Positions 17,696 through 26,107 of a DNA stretch of 32,646 nucleotides are shown piece by piece; position 1 is the first letter of the stretch, and each line of letters starts with the position of its first letter. A program made the translations under genes and the position numbers. The notes under the pieces are model-generated. The model saw only the letters and a list, made by a program, of their open reading frames with translations, was not told the DNA's origin and ran no database searches. The DNA is from Chloroflexota bacterium (lineage in GTDB: Bacteria; Chloroflexota; Anaerolineae; Anaerolineales; UBA11858). The stretch lies in the NCBI GenBank assembly GCA_030608465.1, contig JAUWEC010000008.1, forward strand, positions 1 to 32,646, written 5' to 3'.

Positions 17696-17781
17696 CGGAG
17701 GGGGTGGGATTCGAACCCACGATTCCGTGAAGAATACGCGCTTTCCAAGCGCGCGCACTAGGCCAACTATGCGACCCCTCC
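17696..17781 (-). tRNA. tRNA-Ser (anticodon GGA)
   Basis: Minus strand GGAGGGGTCGCATAGTTGGCCTAGTGCGCGCGCTTGGAAAGCGCGTATTCTTCACGGAATCGTGGGTTCGAATCCCACCCCCTCCG. 7-bp acceptor stem, anticodon loop CTTGGAAA, long variable arm, TTCGAAT T-loop. Confidence 0.95.
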
Positions 17782-17803
17782 AGTATTAATTTTTGCGGAG
17801 GAA

Positions 17804-17832
17804 ATTATACCAAACCGCGGGTCACCTGACAA
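17804..17832 (-). promoter_or_regulatory. Sigma70-type promoter for tRNA-Ser
   Basis: Minus strand TTGTCA - 17 bp - TATAAT, about 22 nt upstream of the tRNA 5' end. Confidence 0.75.
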
Positions 17833-17843
17833 CGGAACAAGAT

Positions 17844-17865
17844 TGTCAATCCTGCAGGGTTGACA
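17844..17865. promoter_or_regulatory. 22-bp near-perfect palindrome, possible operator
   Basis: TGTCAATCCTGCAGGGTTGACA: 10 of 11 pairs complementary, between the divergent tRNA-Ser and folK. Confidence 0.4.
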
Positions 17866-17932
17866 GTACTCTTCAGCCAGAGCAGGTGTGTTATCCTTAA
17901 GCAGGAAAGTAGTCATTGACGGATTTGCAGAT

Positions 17933-18436
17933 ATGGAATCAGATCTAAGAGAGATTATTTACTTATCGCTGGGCTCAAACCTGGGAGACCGGGAAGCCAA
18001 TCTTGAGGCTGTTTTCAAAGAACTTCCGCCGGCTATAGATGTGATTGTATGTTCGTCAATTTATCAAACTGAACCCTGGGGATTCAAAGACCAGCCTGAT
18101 TTTTTAAACCAGGTTGTGCAGGGGGAAACAGAACTCCCTCCCCGGGAGTTACTGGCCTACCTGAAGAAGATTGAAAAAAAGATCGGCCGGAAACCAAGTT
18201 TCATTTATGGTCCCCGATTGGTGGACATTGATATTCTCTTTTATGGGAAAAAAGTTATAAACGAGGTTTACCTTACCCTTCCGCACAAAAAAATACCGGA
18301 GCGAGCTTTTGTTCTCGTTCCCCTTATGGAGATAGCTCCGGAACTAAAATTCCCGGATTCCGATCAAACAATCAGTGATTTGGTAAGTTCTATCGACACT
18401 TCAGGTGTGATCCTTTACGAAGGGGACCAGGAATAA
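17933..18436 (+). CDS. folK: 2-amino-4-hydroxy-6-hydroxymethyldihydropteridine diphosphokinase
   Basis: IYLSLGSNLGDREANL, SSIYQTEPWGFKDQPDFLNQVV, GPRLVDIDILFYG, LPHKKIPERAFVLVPL. ORF begins at 17888; ATG at 17933 lies closer to the conserved start. Confidence 0.95.
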   Translation: MESDLREIIYLSLGSNLGDREANLEAVFKELPPAIDVIVCSSIYQTEPWGFKDQPDFLNQVVQGETELPPRELLAYLKKIEKKIGRKPSFIYGPRLVDIDILFYGKKVINEVYLTLPHKKIPERAFVLVPLMEIAPELKFPDSDQTISDLVSSIDTSGVILYEGDQE

Positions 18437-18440
18437 TTTT

Positions 18441-19985
18441 GTGAACAGTATTCCCATCTTGTCTGTTGGTTTATTATTGATTAATCCAATCCTGCTCCTA
18501 AGATTCCGGCAGCGGAATTTTAATCTTCATAAATTACGGTTTTGGTTTATGGGGACCACCGGGTCAGCCTGGATCTTGCTGCTTTTATACAGCATAACAA
18601 ATCCCGAGGTCAGGCTGAATTTAGGTTGGGATTTCGGATCTCAGCTGCTCTTTGAGCCGGCATTAATCCTGGATCGGATATCAATCCCGTTAGCTCTGGC
18701 TCTGACATCGATTGCTTTTTTTGTTGCCCTGAGTCAGCGATTTTCCCCTCAACAAAGCGTCTGGATTTATAGTTTGAGTGGAGTTTGTTTTCTGGCAGTA
18801 CTATCTGATAATGTTTACACCTTTTTAGTTTTCTGGACGCTTATTGAGATTATCTGGATTACTTATTCTGTACTTTATCAGGGGGAGAAAGTGAGTGATA
18901 ACCGACTAATCCTTCCCATTGTCCTCCGGTTGGCAGGACCGCTTTTATTAATTTATGCAGCTTTGACCGGTCTGGAAGAGAGTGTAAATTCATCCTTTTC
19001 TGGGTTTAGCTCTACAGTTGGACCGATTTTAGTAACTGCTGGCATTTGTGGATTTGGCTTCTGGTTCCCCGCTCGGGAAGGATTTTTTAATGGGGGGCCG
19101 AAGCGAGATCTTGGACAGTTGCTGCGGGTTCTACCCATTGCTATCAGCATCATGCTGATCACCAGGGGCGCGAAAATAATGGACCCAAGTGTTATCCAGC
19201 CAGGATTTATTACCGTTATAGCATGCCTTACCCTTGTTCTTGGTTTAATCGGAATCAATACATATAAACTGCAGTGGTCCTGGAATATCTGGTCTTTTGG
19301 AGTGCTTGGTTTGATATTGGGGAGCGCGTTAGCTGCTTTTCCGGCTGCGAGCCTATCCTGGGGATTGGTTTTAATTCTACCCGGTTCACTTATATTCCTT
19401 TCTTTCGAAAACAGAACCCAACTGAATGCCACTCTACTGATGGTATCAATCGGAATGATTCCGATACCATTTTTACCAACCTGGAATGGAGGGGAGCTAT
19501 TTGTTAACGGAGTATCCGGGGTCCTGTTTGCCATCGCTGCTGGCGTCTTAATTGGGAGAATCTTATCCAAAAACATCCAGAAGGTTAAGCAGGATGGCAA
19601 TACGCCAAATCCGGTTCCTATACTGTGTGTCATGTGTCCGGCAGTAATAATTTTAACCCAGTTTGTGATCGCTCTTGAATACAAACTTCTGGGTTCCAGG
19701 AGCGGTATTTTATCCAACCCCACCTCACTATGGATTCCTTTAATACTCATTATTTTATTCTTTATTTTTGGTAAAAGGATTCCCCGGCTTAACCTATACA
19801 GGGGAGATGAAAAGATAAAATATGCACAGAATATCATTTCTGGTATTGGTTCTGGAGCAGCCAGATTAATAGATCGGACTGTTTTTCTTATAACCAGCCA
19901 ATTTGAGGGGGAAGGCGGATTAATCTGGGCATTAATACTTGGTTTTCTTTTATTGACCTTGATCACCTTAAGTGGGGGGGTGTAA
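18441..19985 (+). CDS. Divergent NuoL/M/N-like proton-antiporter-type membrane protein
   Basis: Polytopic protein; TFLVFWTLIEIIWITY resembles the TM5 region and GFGFWFPAREGF the TM7 region of Complex I/Mrp antiporter-like subunits; C-terminal FEGEGGLIWALILGFLLL. Confidence 0.6.
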   Translation: MNSIPILSVGLLLINPILLLRFRQRNFNLHKLRFWFMGTTGSAWILLLLYSITNPEVRLNLGWDFGSQLLFEPALILDRISIPLALALTSIAFFVALSQRFSPQQSVWIYSLSGVCFLAVLSDNVYTFLVFWTLIEIIWITYSVLYQGEKVSDNRLILPIVLRLAGPLLLIYAALTGLEESVNSSFSGFSSTVGPILVTAGICGFGFWFPAREGFFNGGPKRDLGQLLRVLPIAISIMLITRGAKIMDPSVIQPGFITVIACLTLVLGLIGINTYKLQWSWNIWSFGVLGLILGSALAAFPAASLSWGLVLILPGSLIFLSFENRTQLNATLLMVSIGMIPIPFLPTWNGGELFVNGVSGVLFAIAAGVLIGRILSKNIQKVKQDGNTPNPVPILCVMCPAVIILTQFVIALEYKLLGSRSGILSNPTSLWIPLILIILFFIFGKRIPRLNLYRGDEKIKYAQNIISGIGSGAARLIDRTVFLITSQFEGEGGLIWALILGFLLLTLITLSGGV

Positions 19986-19988
19986 CCA

Positions 19989-20585
19989 GTGGTGAGCCTT
20001 TTTCAATCTTTGTCGGTTACGGTACTTTTTTTATGTGCTGTAGGTATCCTGCGGGTCAAAAACTGGCGCTGGATGACTGGCTTATTAACCTTACAGTATA
20101 TCTGTGTCTTAAGCCTTGTCAGTATTAGCTGGCCAGTGGAAATCGCAGTTGTAAAACTCGTTGCAGGATGGATGGCGACAGCGGTTCTGTTTCTTACATA
20201 TGCTAATATCCCCGAGTCCACAGCTGATACGAAAAATGAATTGAGTCTCCCTGGAATCTTTTTCAAAGGATTTGCCGCTTTGTTAATTGGAATCTCTGTG
20301 TATTCCCTGGTACCTGATGCGCTGCGCTGGTTTTTGGGGGCAACCAGCCAGCAAACGTTGGGAGGATTATTATTGTTGGGCCTTGGATTGCTCCAGCTTG
20401 GATTATCCCGGGAGGTGATCCGGATTATTATTGGAGTGTTAACAGTAATTTCCGGATTTGAAATTTTGTATGCGACGCTAGAGGCGTCGGTATTAATGAC
20501 AGGTTTACTGGCAATTCTTAACATCGGAATCGCCTTTGTTGGTGCGTATCTCCTGTTAACAAGTTATCTGGAGGAAACAAGTTGA
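19989..20585 (+). CDS. NuoJ/NuoK (or MnhC/HyfE)-like membrane protein
   Basis: Six or so TM helices. The VEIAVVKLVAGWMATAVLFLTY segment is NuoJ-like; LLQLGLSREVIRIIIGVLTVISGFEILYATLE is NuoK/MnhC-like. 3-nt gap after the upstream gene; stop overlaps the downstream TTG start. Confidence 0.5.
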   Translation: MVSLFQSLSVTVLFLCAVGILRVKNWRWMTGLLTLQYICVLSLVSISWPVEIAVVKLVAGWMATAVLFLTYANIPESTADTKNELSLPGIFFKGFAALLIGISVYSLVPDALRWFLGATSQQTLGGLLLLGLGLLQLGLSREVIRIIIGVLTVISGFEILYATLEASVLMTGLLAILNIGIAFVGAYLLLTSYLEETS

Positions 20586-21973
20586 ACACACCGCTGTTGT
20601 GGATTCTAATACCGCTTTTTATCTCAGGGTTTTTCCTGTTTATTATGAATCACCAGCGGATTTTAAAATGGACTGGAACCATAATAAGCCTTAACCTGGC
20701 TGCTCTAGCGGCTTTTTTACCCATCAATAAGGTATTTAACTACCTTTTCTGGGAACTCAAAGTGTCCGACGAAATGCTGATTTTTGGCAGGCGGTTTGTT
20801 CTTTCCGAAGCAGACCGGCCGATTGTGGTATTGCTTTTCCTCTTGTGCACCTTCTGGTTTTTTATTCTTGATCCGAAAACTGTCCCGATCCAGGTTATCC
20901 CTCTGGGATTGGCAGGTACTGTTCTAATTCTCACTGCCTACGCGGTAGAACCAATTTTTTACGGCGCGTTGTTTTTTGCCTTTTTGGCCCTTATTTTCGT
21001 TGTTTTATTATCTCCACCGGGGCAAGTGCCTACTCAGGGAGTGCTGCGTTTTCTTATTTTTCAGATCCTGGGTATGCTGTTTATCCTTTTTGCTGCCTGG
21101 TTGGCGAGCTGGATTGATATCAATACCGGTGATCAGCTGCTGTTGGTCAGATCATTGGTTATCCTGGCTCTGGGTTTTTCATTCCTGCTGGCGATCTTTC
21201 CCTTCATCAGTTGGATTCCTATGATTACGGAAAAGAACCATCCCTTCCTGACAGGATTTGTGCTAAACATCTATCTCCTCGGTGTATTTATATTTGGTTT
21301 GCGTTTTATCACCGAAGCGGGTTGGTTTGGTAAGAATATCAATATACAGCAGCCCATGCAAATTGCAGGAGCGATGATGATTGGTTTCGGGGGTTCACTT
21401 GCCCTTGTTTCGAAGCACCTGGGACGTATGATGGCAGCTGTGATAATTTCAGAAATTGGCAGATCACTGTTGGCAATCAGTTTGTTCTCGTTGGGGTTTC
21501 CCCTCTTTTTTGCTTTGTTCGTTGTCCAGGCTTTGGCATTAGGCGTATGGTCCTTGTCCTTATCCCATTTGCGTCAGGTTATGAGCAGCTTTAGTTACGA
21601 TTCTGCAGCCGGAGCCGCCCGTCAATGGCCAATCATCTCTTCTGGAATTTTAGTAGGCTATTTCACATTGGCAGGATTGCCCCTGTTAGCCGGCTTTCCT
21701 CTTTACTGGGCACTGGGGTCTAACCTCAGATCTTATCCCCTCTGGATAAACGCCATGTATATTCTTGGGGCACTGGAGTTAATCATTGGCGGAGTACGAA
21801 TTTTGGCAGCTTTAACCAGGAATTCAGGGGAGGAGAGAGTGTTGATCATAGGGAATCCCTTCTACCGATCATTGATTCTTGCTGTGAATGTATTCTTGGT
21901 GCTTTTAGGCTTGTTTCCGCAGATTGTAATGCGGGCGGCTCAAAGCATAACGAAAATATTTTTGGGATCCTGA
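20582..21973 (+). CDS. Divergent NuoN-like proton-antiporter-type membrane protein
   Basis: GFSFLLAIFPFISWIPMITEKNHPFLTGF and YFTLAGLPLLAGFPLYWALGS match the TM7 and TM12 regions of NuoN-type subunits. TTG start overlaps the previous stop. Confidence 0.65.
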   Translation: MNTPLLWILIPLFISGFFLFIMNHQRILKWTGTIISLNLAALAAFLPINKVFNYLFWELKVSDEMLIFGRRFVLSEADRPIVVLLFLLCTFWFFILDPKTVPIQVIPLGLAGTVLILTAYAVEPIFYGALFFAFLALIFVVLLSPPGQVPTQGVLRFLIFQILGMLFILFAAWLASWIDINTGDQLLLVRSLVILALGFSFLLAIFPFISWIPMITEKNHPFLTGFVLNIYLLGVFIFGLRFITEAGWFGKNINIQQPMQIAGAMMIGFGGSLALVSKHLGRMMAAVIISEIGRSLLAISLFSLGFPLFFALFVVQALALGVWSLSLSHLRQVMSSFSYDSAAGAARQWPIISSGILVGYFTLAGLPLLAGFPLYWALGSNLRSYPLWINAMYILGALELIIGGVRILAALTRNSGEERVLIIGNPFYRSLILAVNVFLVLLGLFPQIVMRAAQSITKIFLGS

Positions 21974-22030
21974 ATAATATTACAGGCTAAATTGAGGTGT
22001 GATTTGCTAGTATGTTTTCAGTTTTGGACA

Positions 22031-22039
22031 TGCTATAAT
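22031..22039 (+). promoter_or_regulatory. Extended -10 promoter for the coiled-coil gene
   Basis: TGCTATAAT, about 40 nt upstream of ATG 22079; GGAG RBS at ~22067. Confidence 0.5.
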
Positions 22040-22078
22040 CTCAATGCTTGGAGAAATCCGAAGACAGGAGAATGATTC

Positions 22079-23257
22079 ATGGAAAATGAACAGCTGGAAA
22101 AGCGGATTAAATGGCTGGATGATGAAAGAAGAAAAGACAAGGCGATCATCTCGGAATTAGAGGATCGGCTTCAGGATTTGGAGGGAAAACTCAACGCCTT
22201 CAGCAAAAAGCAGGTTGAATTTGACAGCGATATCACCCGTTTAAGGACTTCCATTTCCCGGGTGGATGATTTTGATAATGGTTTGGCAGATTTCAGGCTG
22301 GAACGAAAAAAAGAGCTCAAGGATTATGAAAAAATCACTAAATCCTGGATAACCGATGCCAAAAAAAATCTACGGACCCAAATCAAGGGGATTGAAACGC
22401 AGCAAAAAACTATGGGGGAAGATTTTAAGCGGGTAAAAGATTTAGAAAAGAATATGAAAACTCGGATCGAAGAAGAAACCCGGTTTAATGCTTCTTTACG
22501 GGAGGTGGAAAAGGATATCAGTGAAATAAAGCGAGAGTACACCGAGTATCTGCGATATTCACGTTCAGCAAAAGAAGAGCGTCAGAAAGAGATCAAACGG
22601 ATTACAGATTTACAAGGGGAACAGTCTGCCCTGCGAAAACGGGTAGATGAGCAGCGTGGTCTATTAGATCTGGTTGGCAGCGATTACCAGAAGATGAAGA
22701 ACCGGATCCAGGAATTGGAATCAATCCGGAGAGATCTTAAAAAAGAACAAGAGACATTCTTGGAAGAAGCCGCGCTTCAGAATACAGAGCGGGAATCTAC
22801 CTGGAAGAACCGGATGAACCGTTTTGACAGCATTGAAAAGCAAGCTCAGGATTTGGATGAGCAGATGGCCAAACTTGACTCCACCCACCGGGGCGTAAAA
22901 CGCATGCAGGATGAGCTCAAAGATCTTTCCACGCTGTTGGATAGAAGGGTTAATGAAATTACTGAGATTCAGCGCTTGGCTGATGAGCGGTTCCGCCAGG
23001 AATGGGGAACCTTTACAGCAGACGATCAAAAACGCTGGACCAATTACACTCTCTCGCAGAAAGAGCAGTCCAAGATTATTGAACGGCAGTACAAGGAAGG
23101 GGAAGAGAGGATTTCTCTTTTAGAAGATGGGCTGCAGGAAATTGAAGATCAATTGGGACAGCTCAGTTCCTATTCCGAGACCCAGCTTCAGGGATTGTTA
23201 ACATTGATCCGGGAGTGGGCTGGCGAATTTGAGCAAGTTATGGATGGATTTCGCTGA
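22079..23257 (+). CDS. Coiled-coil protein of unknown function
   Basis: 392 aa, very rich in E/K/R/Q with heptad-like patterning throughout (KRIKWLDDERRKDKAIISELEDRLQDLEGKL...); no signal peptide. Confidence 0.75.
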   Translation: MENEQLEKRIKWLDDERRKDKAIISELEDRLQDLEGKLNAFSKKQVEFDSDITRLRTSISRVDDFDNGLADFRLERKKELKDYEKITKSWITDAKKNLRTQIKGIETQQKTMGEDFKRVKDLEKNMKTRIEEETRFNASLREVEKDISEIKREYTEYLRYSRSAKEERQKEIKRITDLQGEQSALRKRVDEQRGLLDLVGSDYQKMKNRIQELESIRRDLKKEQETFLEEAALQNTERESTWKNRMNRFDSIEKQAQDLDEQMAKLDSTHRGVKRMQDELKDLSTLLDRRVNEITEIQRLADERFRQEWGTFTADDQKRWTNYTLSQKEQSKIIERQYKEGEERISLLEDGLQEIEDQLGQLSSYSETQLQGLLTLIREWAGEFEQVMDGFR

Positions 23258-23336
23258 GGATATAACATCAAGCTCCTGAATTCCATTCTCACCGAGCATT
23301 AGTTGATAACAAATTAAAGTACAGCATTATCCGATC

Positions 23337-25223
23337 ATGTATATTATTGGCACAGCGGGTCACGTCGACCACGGTAAGTCTACCCTGATAGAAGCGATCA
23401 CTGGAACCCATCCAGACCGATTGCGTGAAGAACGCGAACGGGAGATGAGTATTGTGTTGGGATTCGACACTTTTCAGCTTCCTGACGGCAAAAATATCAG
23501 CATTGTCGATGTTCCCGGACATCGGGATTTTATCGAAAACATGCTCTCAGGTATTGGCAGCATAGATGCTTGCCTATTTGTGATTGCGGCGGATGAAGGA
23601 GTTATGCCTCAAACCAGGGAGCACCTTGCTATCCTGGATTTACTAGAAGTAAAAAAAGGTGTGATTGCCTTAACCAAGGTAGATCTGGTGGATGATTCGG
23701 AATGGTTGGATCTGGTTGAGATTGAAATCCAGGAACTCGTTTCTTCAACGTCCTTGAAGGATGCTCCGGTTATCCACGTTTCCGCCACGGAGAAAACCGG
23801 GCTGAATGAGTTATTAGAAGCTTTAAGTGATGTTCTGGCTGGTCAACCTCCCCGGATTGACCAGGGTCGGCCCCGTCTGTCCATTGACCGGATCTTTCTG
23901 ATGGCAGGATTTGGTTCTGTAGTGACCGGGACCTTATTGGATGGAACGTTTAAGGTAGGGGATGAGGTTACAATACTGCCTTCGGCGAAATCAGGCAGAA
24001 TACGGGGTTTGCAGACCCACAATCAGGATGCAAAAGAAGTAGGTCCTGGAAACCGGACAGCGGTGAATATTTCCGGTGTTGATAACAAGAGTATTAAACG
24101 GGGTGATGTCGTTACCCATCCTGGAGATTACAGCTCGACCCGCCGACTTGATGTGCAGTTTCGCTACCTGGGGGATCTTGATAAGCCCCTGACTCATGAT
24201 TTGCAAACCAAACTATTCCTTGGCGCGGATGAAACCATTGCCAGAGTCCGGTTATTGGGCAGGGAAAACCTAAAACCGGGGGAGACTGCCTGGCTGCAGC
24301 TGGAAGTAGAGGAGCCGGTAATTGCCATGCGGGGAGACCGCTATATCCTGCGCCGGCCTTCACCATCAGAAACTCTGGGGGGAGGAATTGTACTTGATCC
24401 TAATCCGCCTTACCGGCATAAACGGTTTGATCAGGAAGTGTTGGATCATTTAGAGACCCTCTCCGCCGGAGATCCGGTGGATGTGATGCGGCAAATTATA
24501 TCCCGGGCAGGTGTGGCGAATTGGAGTGTTGTTATTGAGCAATCAGGACTGGAAATAAACGCAGCTCAGGAAAGCTTGAATCAGCTTCTTGAAGAAGGAC
24601 TTGTTCTGGTAATGGATGATAGCTCTGCTGGCAACGGATTTGTTGCCGATAAAGCTACCTGGGACGAGATAATATCAAAGCTTGTGATTAAAGTTGAGGG
24701 ATATCATCAGGAATATCCTCTCCGTCCGGGTATGTCTCGCGAGGAACTCAAAAGTCAATCCGGATTGGCTGATGCTATTTTTAAACAGGCGATTGAAACG
24801 TTGATTCAGGAAGGCGAACTGATTAAGCAGGGACCAGCCATTCTGCTGCAGGGATTTTCTATTGAGTTTTCTCCCGGGCAAACTGAAAAAGTAAATAGTC
24901 TGCTGGAAAAATTTTCCCAAAATCCAATCCTTCCTCCCTCAGTGAATGAATGCCGGGAAGAGGTAGGAGAAGAGGTTTATAACGCTCTGTTGTTCCTGAA
25001 AGAACTGAAACAGATTTCTTCCGAAGTGGTCTTCACGCCGGAAACCTATCATAAGATGATTGTTGAGATCAAGGAAAAACTCCAGGATGGCGGCACTATT
25101 ACAGTTGCCCAAGCCCGAGATCATTTTGGCAGCAGCCGGAAATATATACTGGCTTTTCTGGAAAGGCTGGATGCGGAGGGGATCACTATCCGGGAGGGGG
25201 ATGTAAGAAGGCTGAAGAGGTGA
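23337..25223 (+). CDS. selB: Selenocysteine-specific translation elongation factor
   Basis: YIIGTAGHVDHGKSTLIEAITG, VDVPGHRDFIENMLSGIGSIDACLFVIAADEGVMPQTREHL, ALTKVDLVD; long C-terminal winged-helix extension; 628 aa. Confidence 0.92.
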   Translation: MYIIGTAGHVDHGKSTLIEAITGTHPDRLREEREREMSIVLGFDTFQLPDGKNISIVDVPGHRDFIENMLSGIGSIDACLFVIAADEGVMPQTREHLAILDLLEVKKGVIALTKVDLVDDSEWLDLVEIEIQELVSSTSLKDAPVIHVSATEKTGLNELLEALSDVLAGQPPRIDQGRPRLSIDRIFLMAGFGSVVTGTLLDGTFKVGDEVTILPSAKSGRIRGLQTHNQDAKEVGPGNRTAVNISGVDNKSIKRGDVVTHPGDYSSTRRLDVQFRYLGDLDKPLTHDLQTKLFLGADETIARVRLLGRENLKPGETAWLQLEVEEPVIAMRGDRYILRRPSPSETLGGGIVLDPNPPYRHKRFDQEVLDHLETLSAGDPVDVMRQIISRAGVANWSVVIEQSGLEINAAQESLNQLLEEGLVLVMDDSSAGNGFVADKATWDEIISKLVIKVEGYHQEYPLRPGMSREELKSQSGLADAIFKQAIETLIQEGELIKQGPAILLQGFSIEFSPGQTEKVNSLLEKFSQNPILPPSVNECREEVGEEVYNALLFLKELKQISSEVVFTPETYHKMIVEIKEKLQDGGTITVAQARDHFGSSRKYILAFLERLDAEGITIREGDVRRLKR

Positions 25224-25342
25224 TTGGGTGACTTGGAGGGGGCGAGACTGAAGGTAGGGTAACAGTATTCGGTTTTCAGTGATTCCCACAATAAAAATTT
25301 AAATAAACACAATCCCCTGATTGCTTCGATGACTTTATGTAA

Positions 25343-26026
25343 TTATTTTATTTGGGATTCTGGATCCACATAAATCAGGTAGAAACCATCATGTCCCTTG
25401 GGGCTGACTGTCTGTAAAACAGTTGCCCTCAAATGTGGATCCTGGGATACCTTGTCATTGAACGCTCGGATGCCATTAACACTTGAATCTTCACTGCTCT
25501 CATCGATGATTTTTCCCCGTCGAACAACGTTGTCGGCAACAATCATTGTGCCTGGGCGAGAGAGCTTAATCGCCCATTCAAGGTATTCACAGTATTGGGA
25601 TTTTTCAGCATCGATAAAGATCAAGTCAAATGGACCCTCTCCAGTTTCATGCAGCGTTTTCATCATGTCCAGCGCGTCTCCAACCTGAATATCAACTAAG
25701 TTGGAAAACTCAAATTGGGATAAATTCCTCAATGCAATAGCCGCTCGTTCCGAATCAATTTCTAATGAAATAACCTTTCCTCCGGGAGGCAGCCCTTGGG
25801 CGAACCAGGCGGTGCTGTATCCACCTAGCGTTCCAATCTCTAAAACTCGACTTGCTCCCTGGAATCGTACCAAAAGCTCCAGTAGCTTGCCCAGGCTGGA
25901 GGTGATGTTGATTGACGGCAAACCTGCTTCAAGTGAAGCTTCAATGATCTTATTAAATCTTGGATCAGGTCTTACTATCAATTTTTCATAATAGCTGTCG
26001 ACATCGCTCCAAATTTTTTGATTCAT
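25343..26026 (-). CDS. Class I SAM-dependent O-methyltransferase
   Basis: RVLEIGTLGGYSTAWFAQGLPPGGKVISLEID, DLIFIDAEKSQYCEYLEWAIKLSRPGTMIVADNV. Confidence 0.93.
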   Translation of the reverse strand: MNQKIWSDVDSYYEKLIVRPDPRFNKIIEASLEAGLPSINITSSLGKLLELLVRFQGASRVLEIGTLGGYSTAWFAQGLPPGGKVISLEIDSERAAIALRNLSQFEFSNLVDIQVGDALDMMKTLHETGEGPFDLIFIDAEKSQYCEYLEWAIKLSRPGTMIVADNVVRRGKIIDESSEDSSVNGIRAFNDKVSQDPHLRATVLQTVSPKGHDGFYLIYVDPESQIK

Positions 26027-26107
26027 TGTTGTTTCCTTTTTCAGTCAACTGCATTCAATATCAGGGAGTGGTTCACCCCAGTTAATTTAATACAGAAGAA
26101 CCTCTAT

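Noticed and set aside
19439-19468. Inverted repeat TGGTATCAATCGGAATGATTCCGATACCA
   Set aside because: It lies within the coding frame of the Nuo-like gene (LMVSIGMIPIPF) and is plausibly coincidental; no regulatory context.
18953-19966. 337-aa minus-strand ORF antisense to the Nuo-like gene
   Set aside because: A long open frame, but a mirror of a hydrophobic CDS with a skewed composition and no domain; the plus strand has the coherent TM protein.
25224-25342. Possible selenocysteine read-through downstream of selB
   Set aside because: Continuing past the TGA soon reaches a stop (TAA near 25260) and shows no conserved extension.
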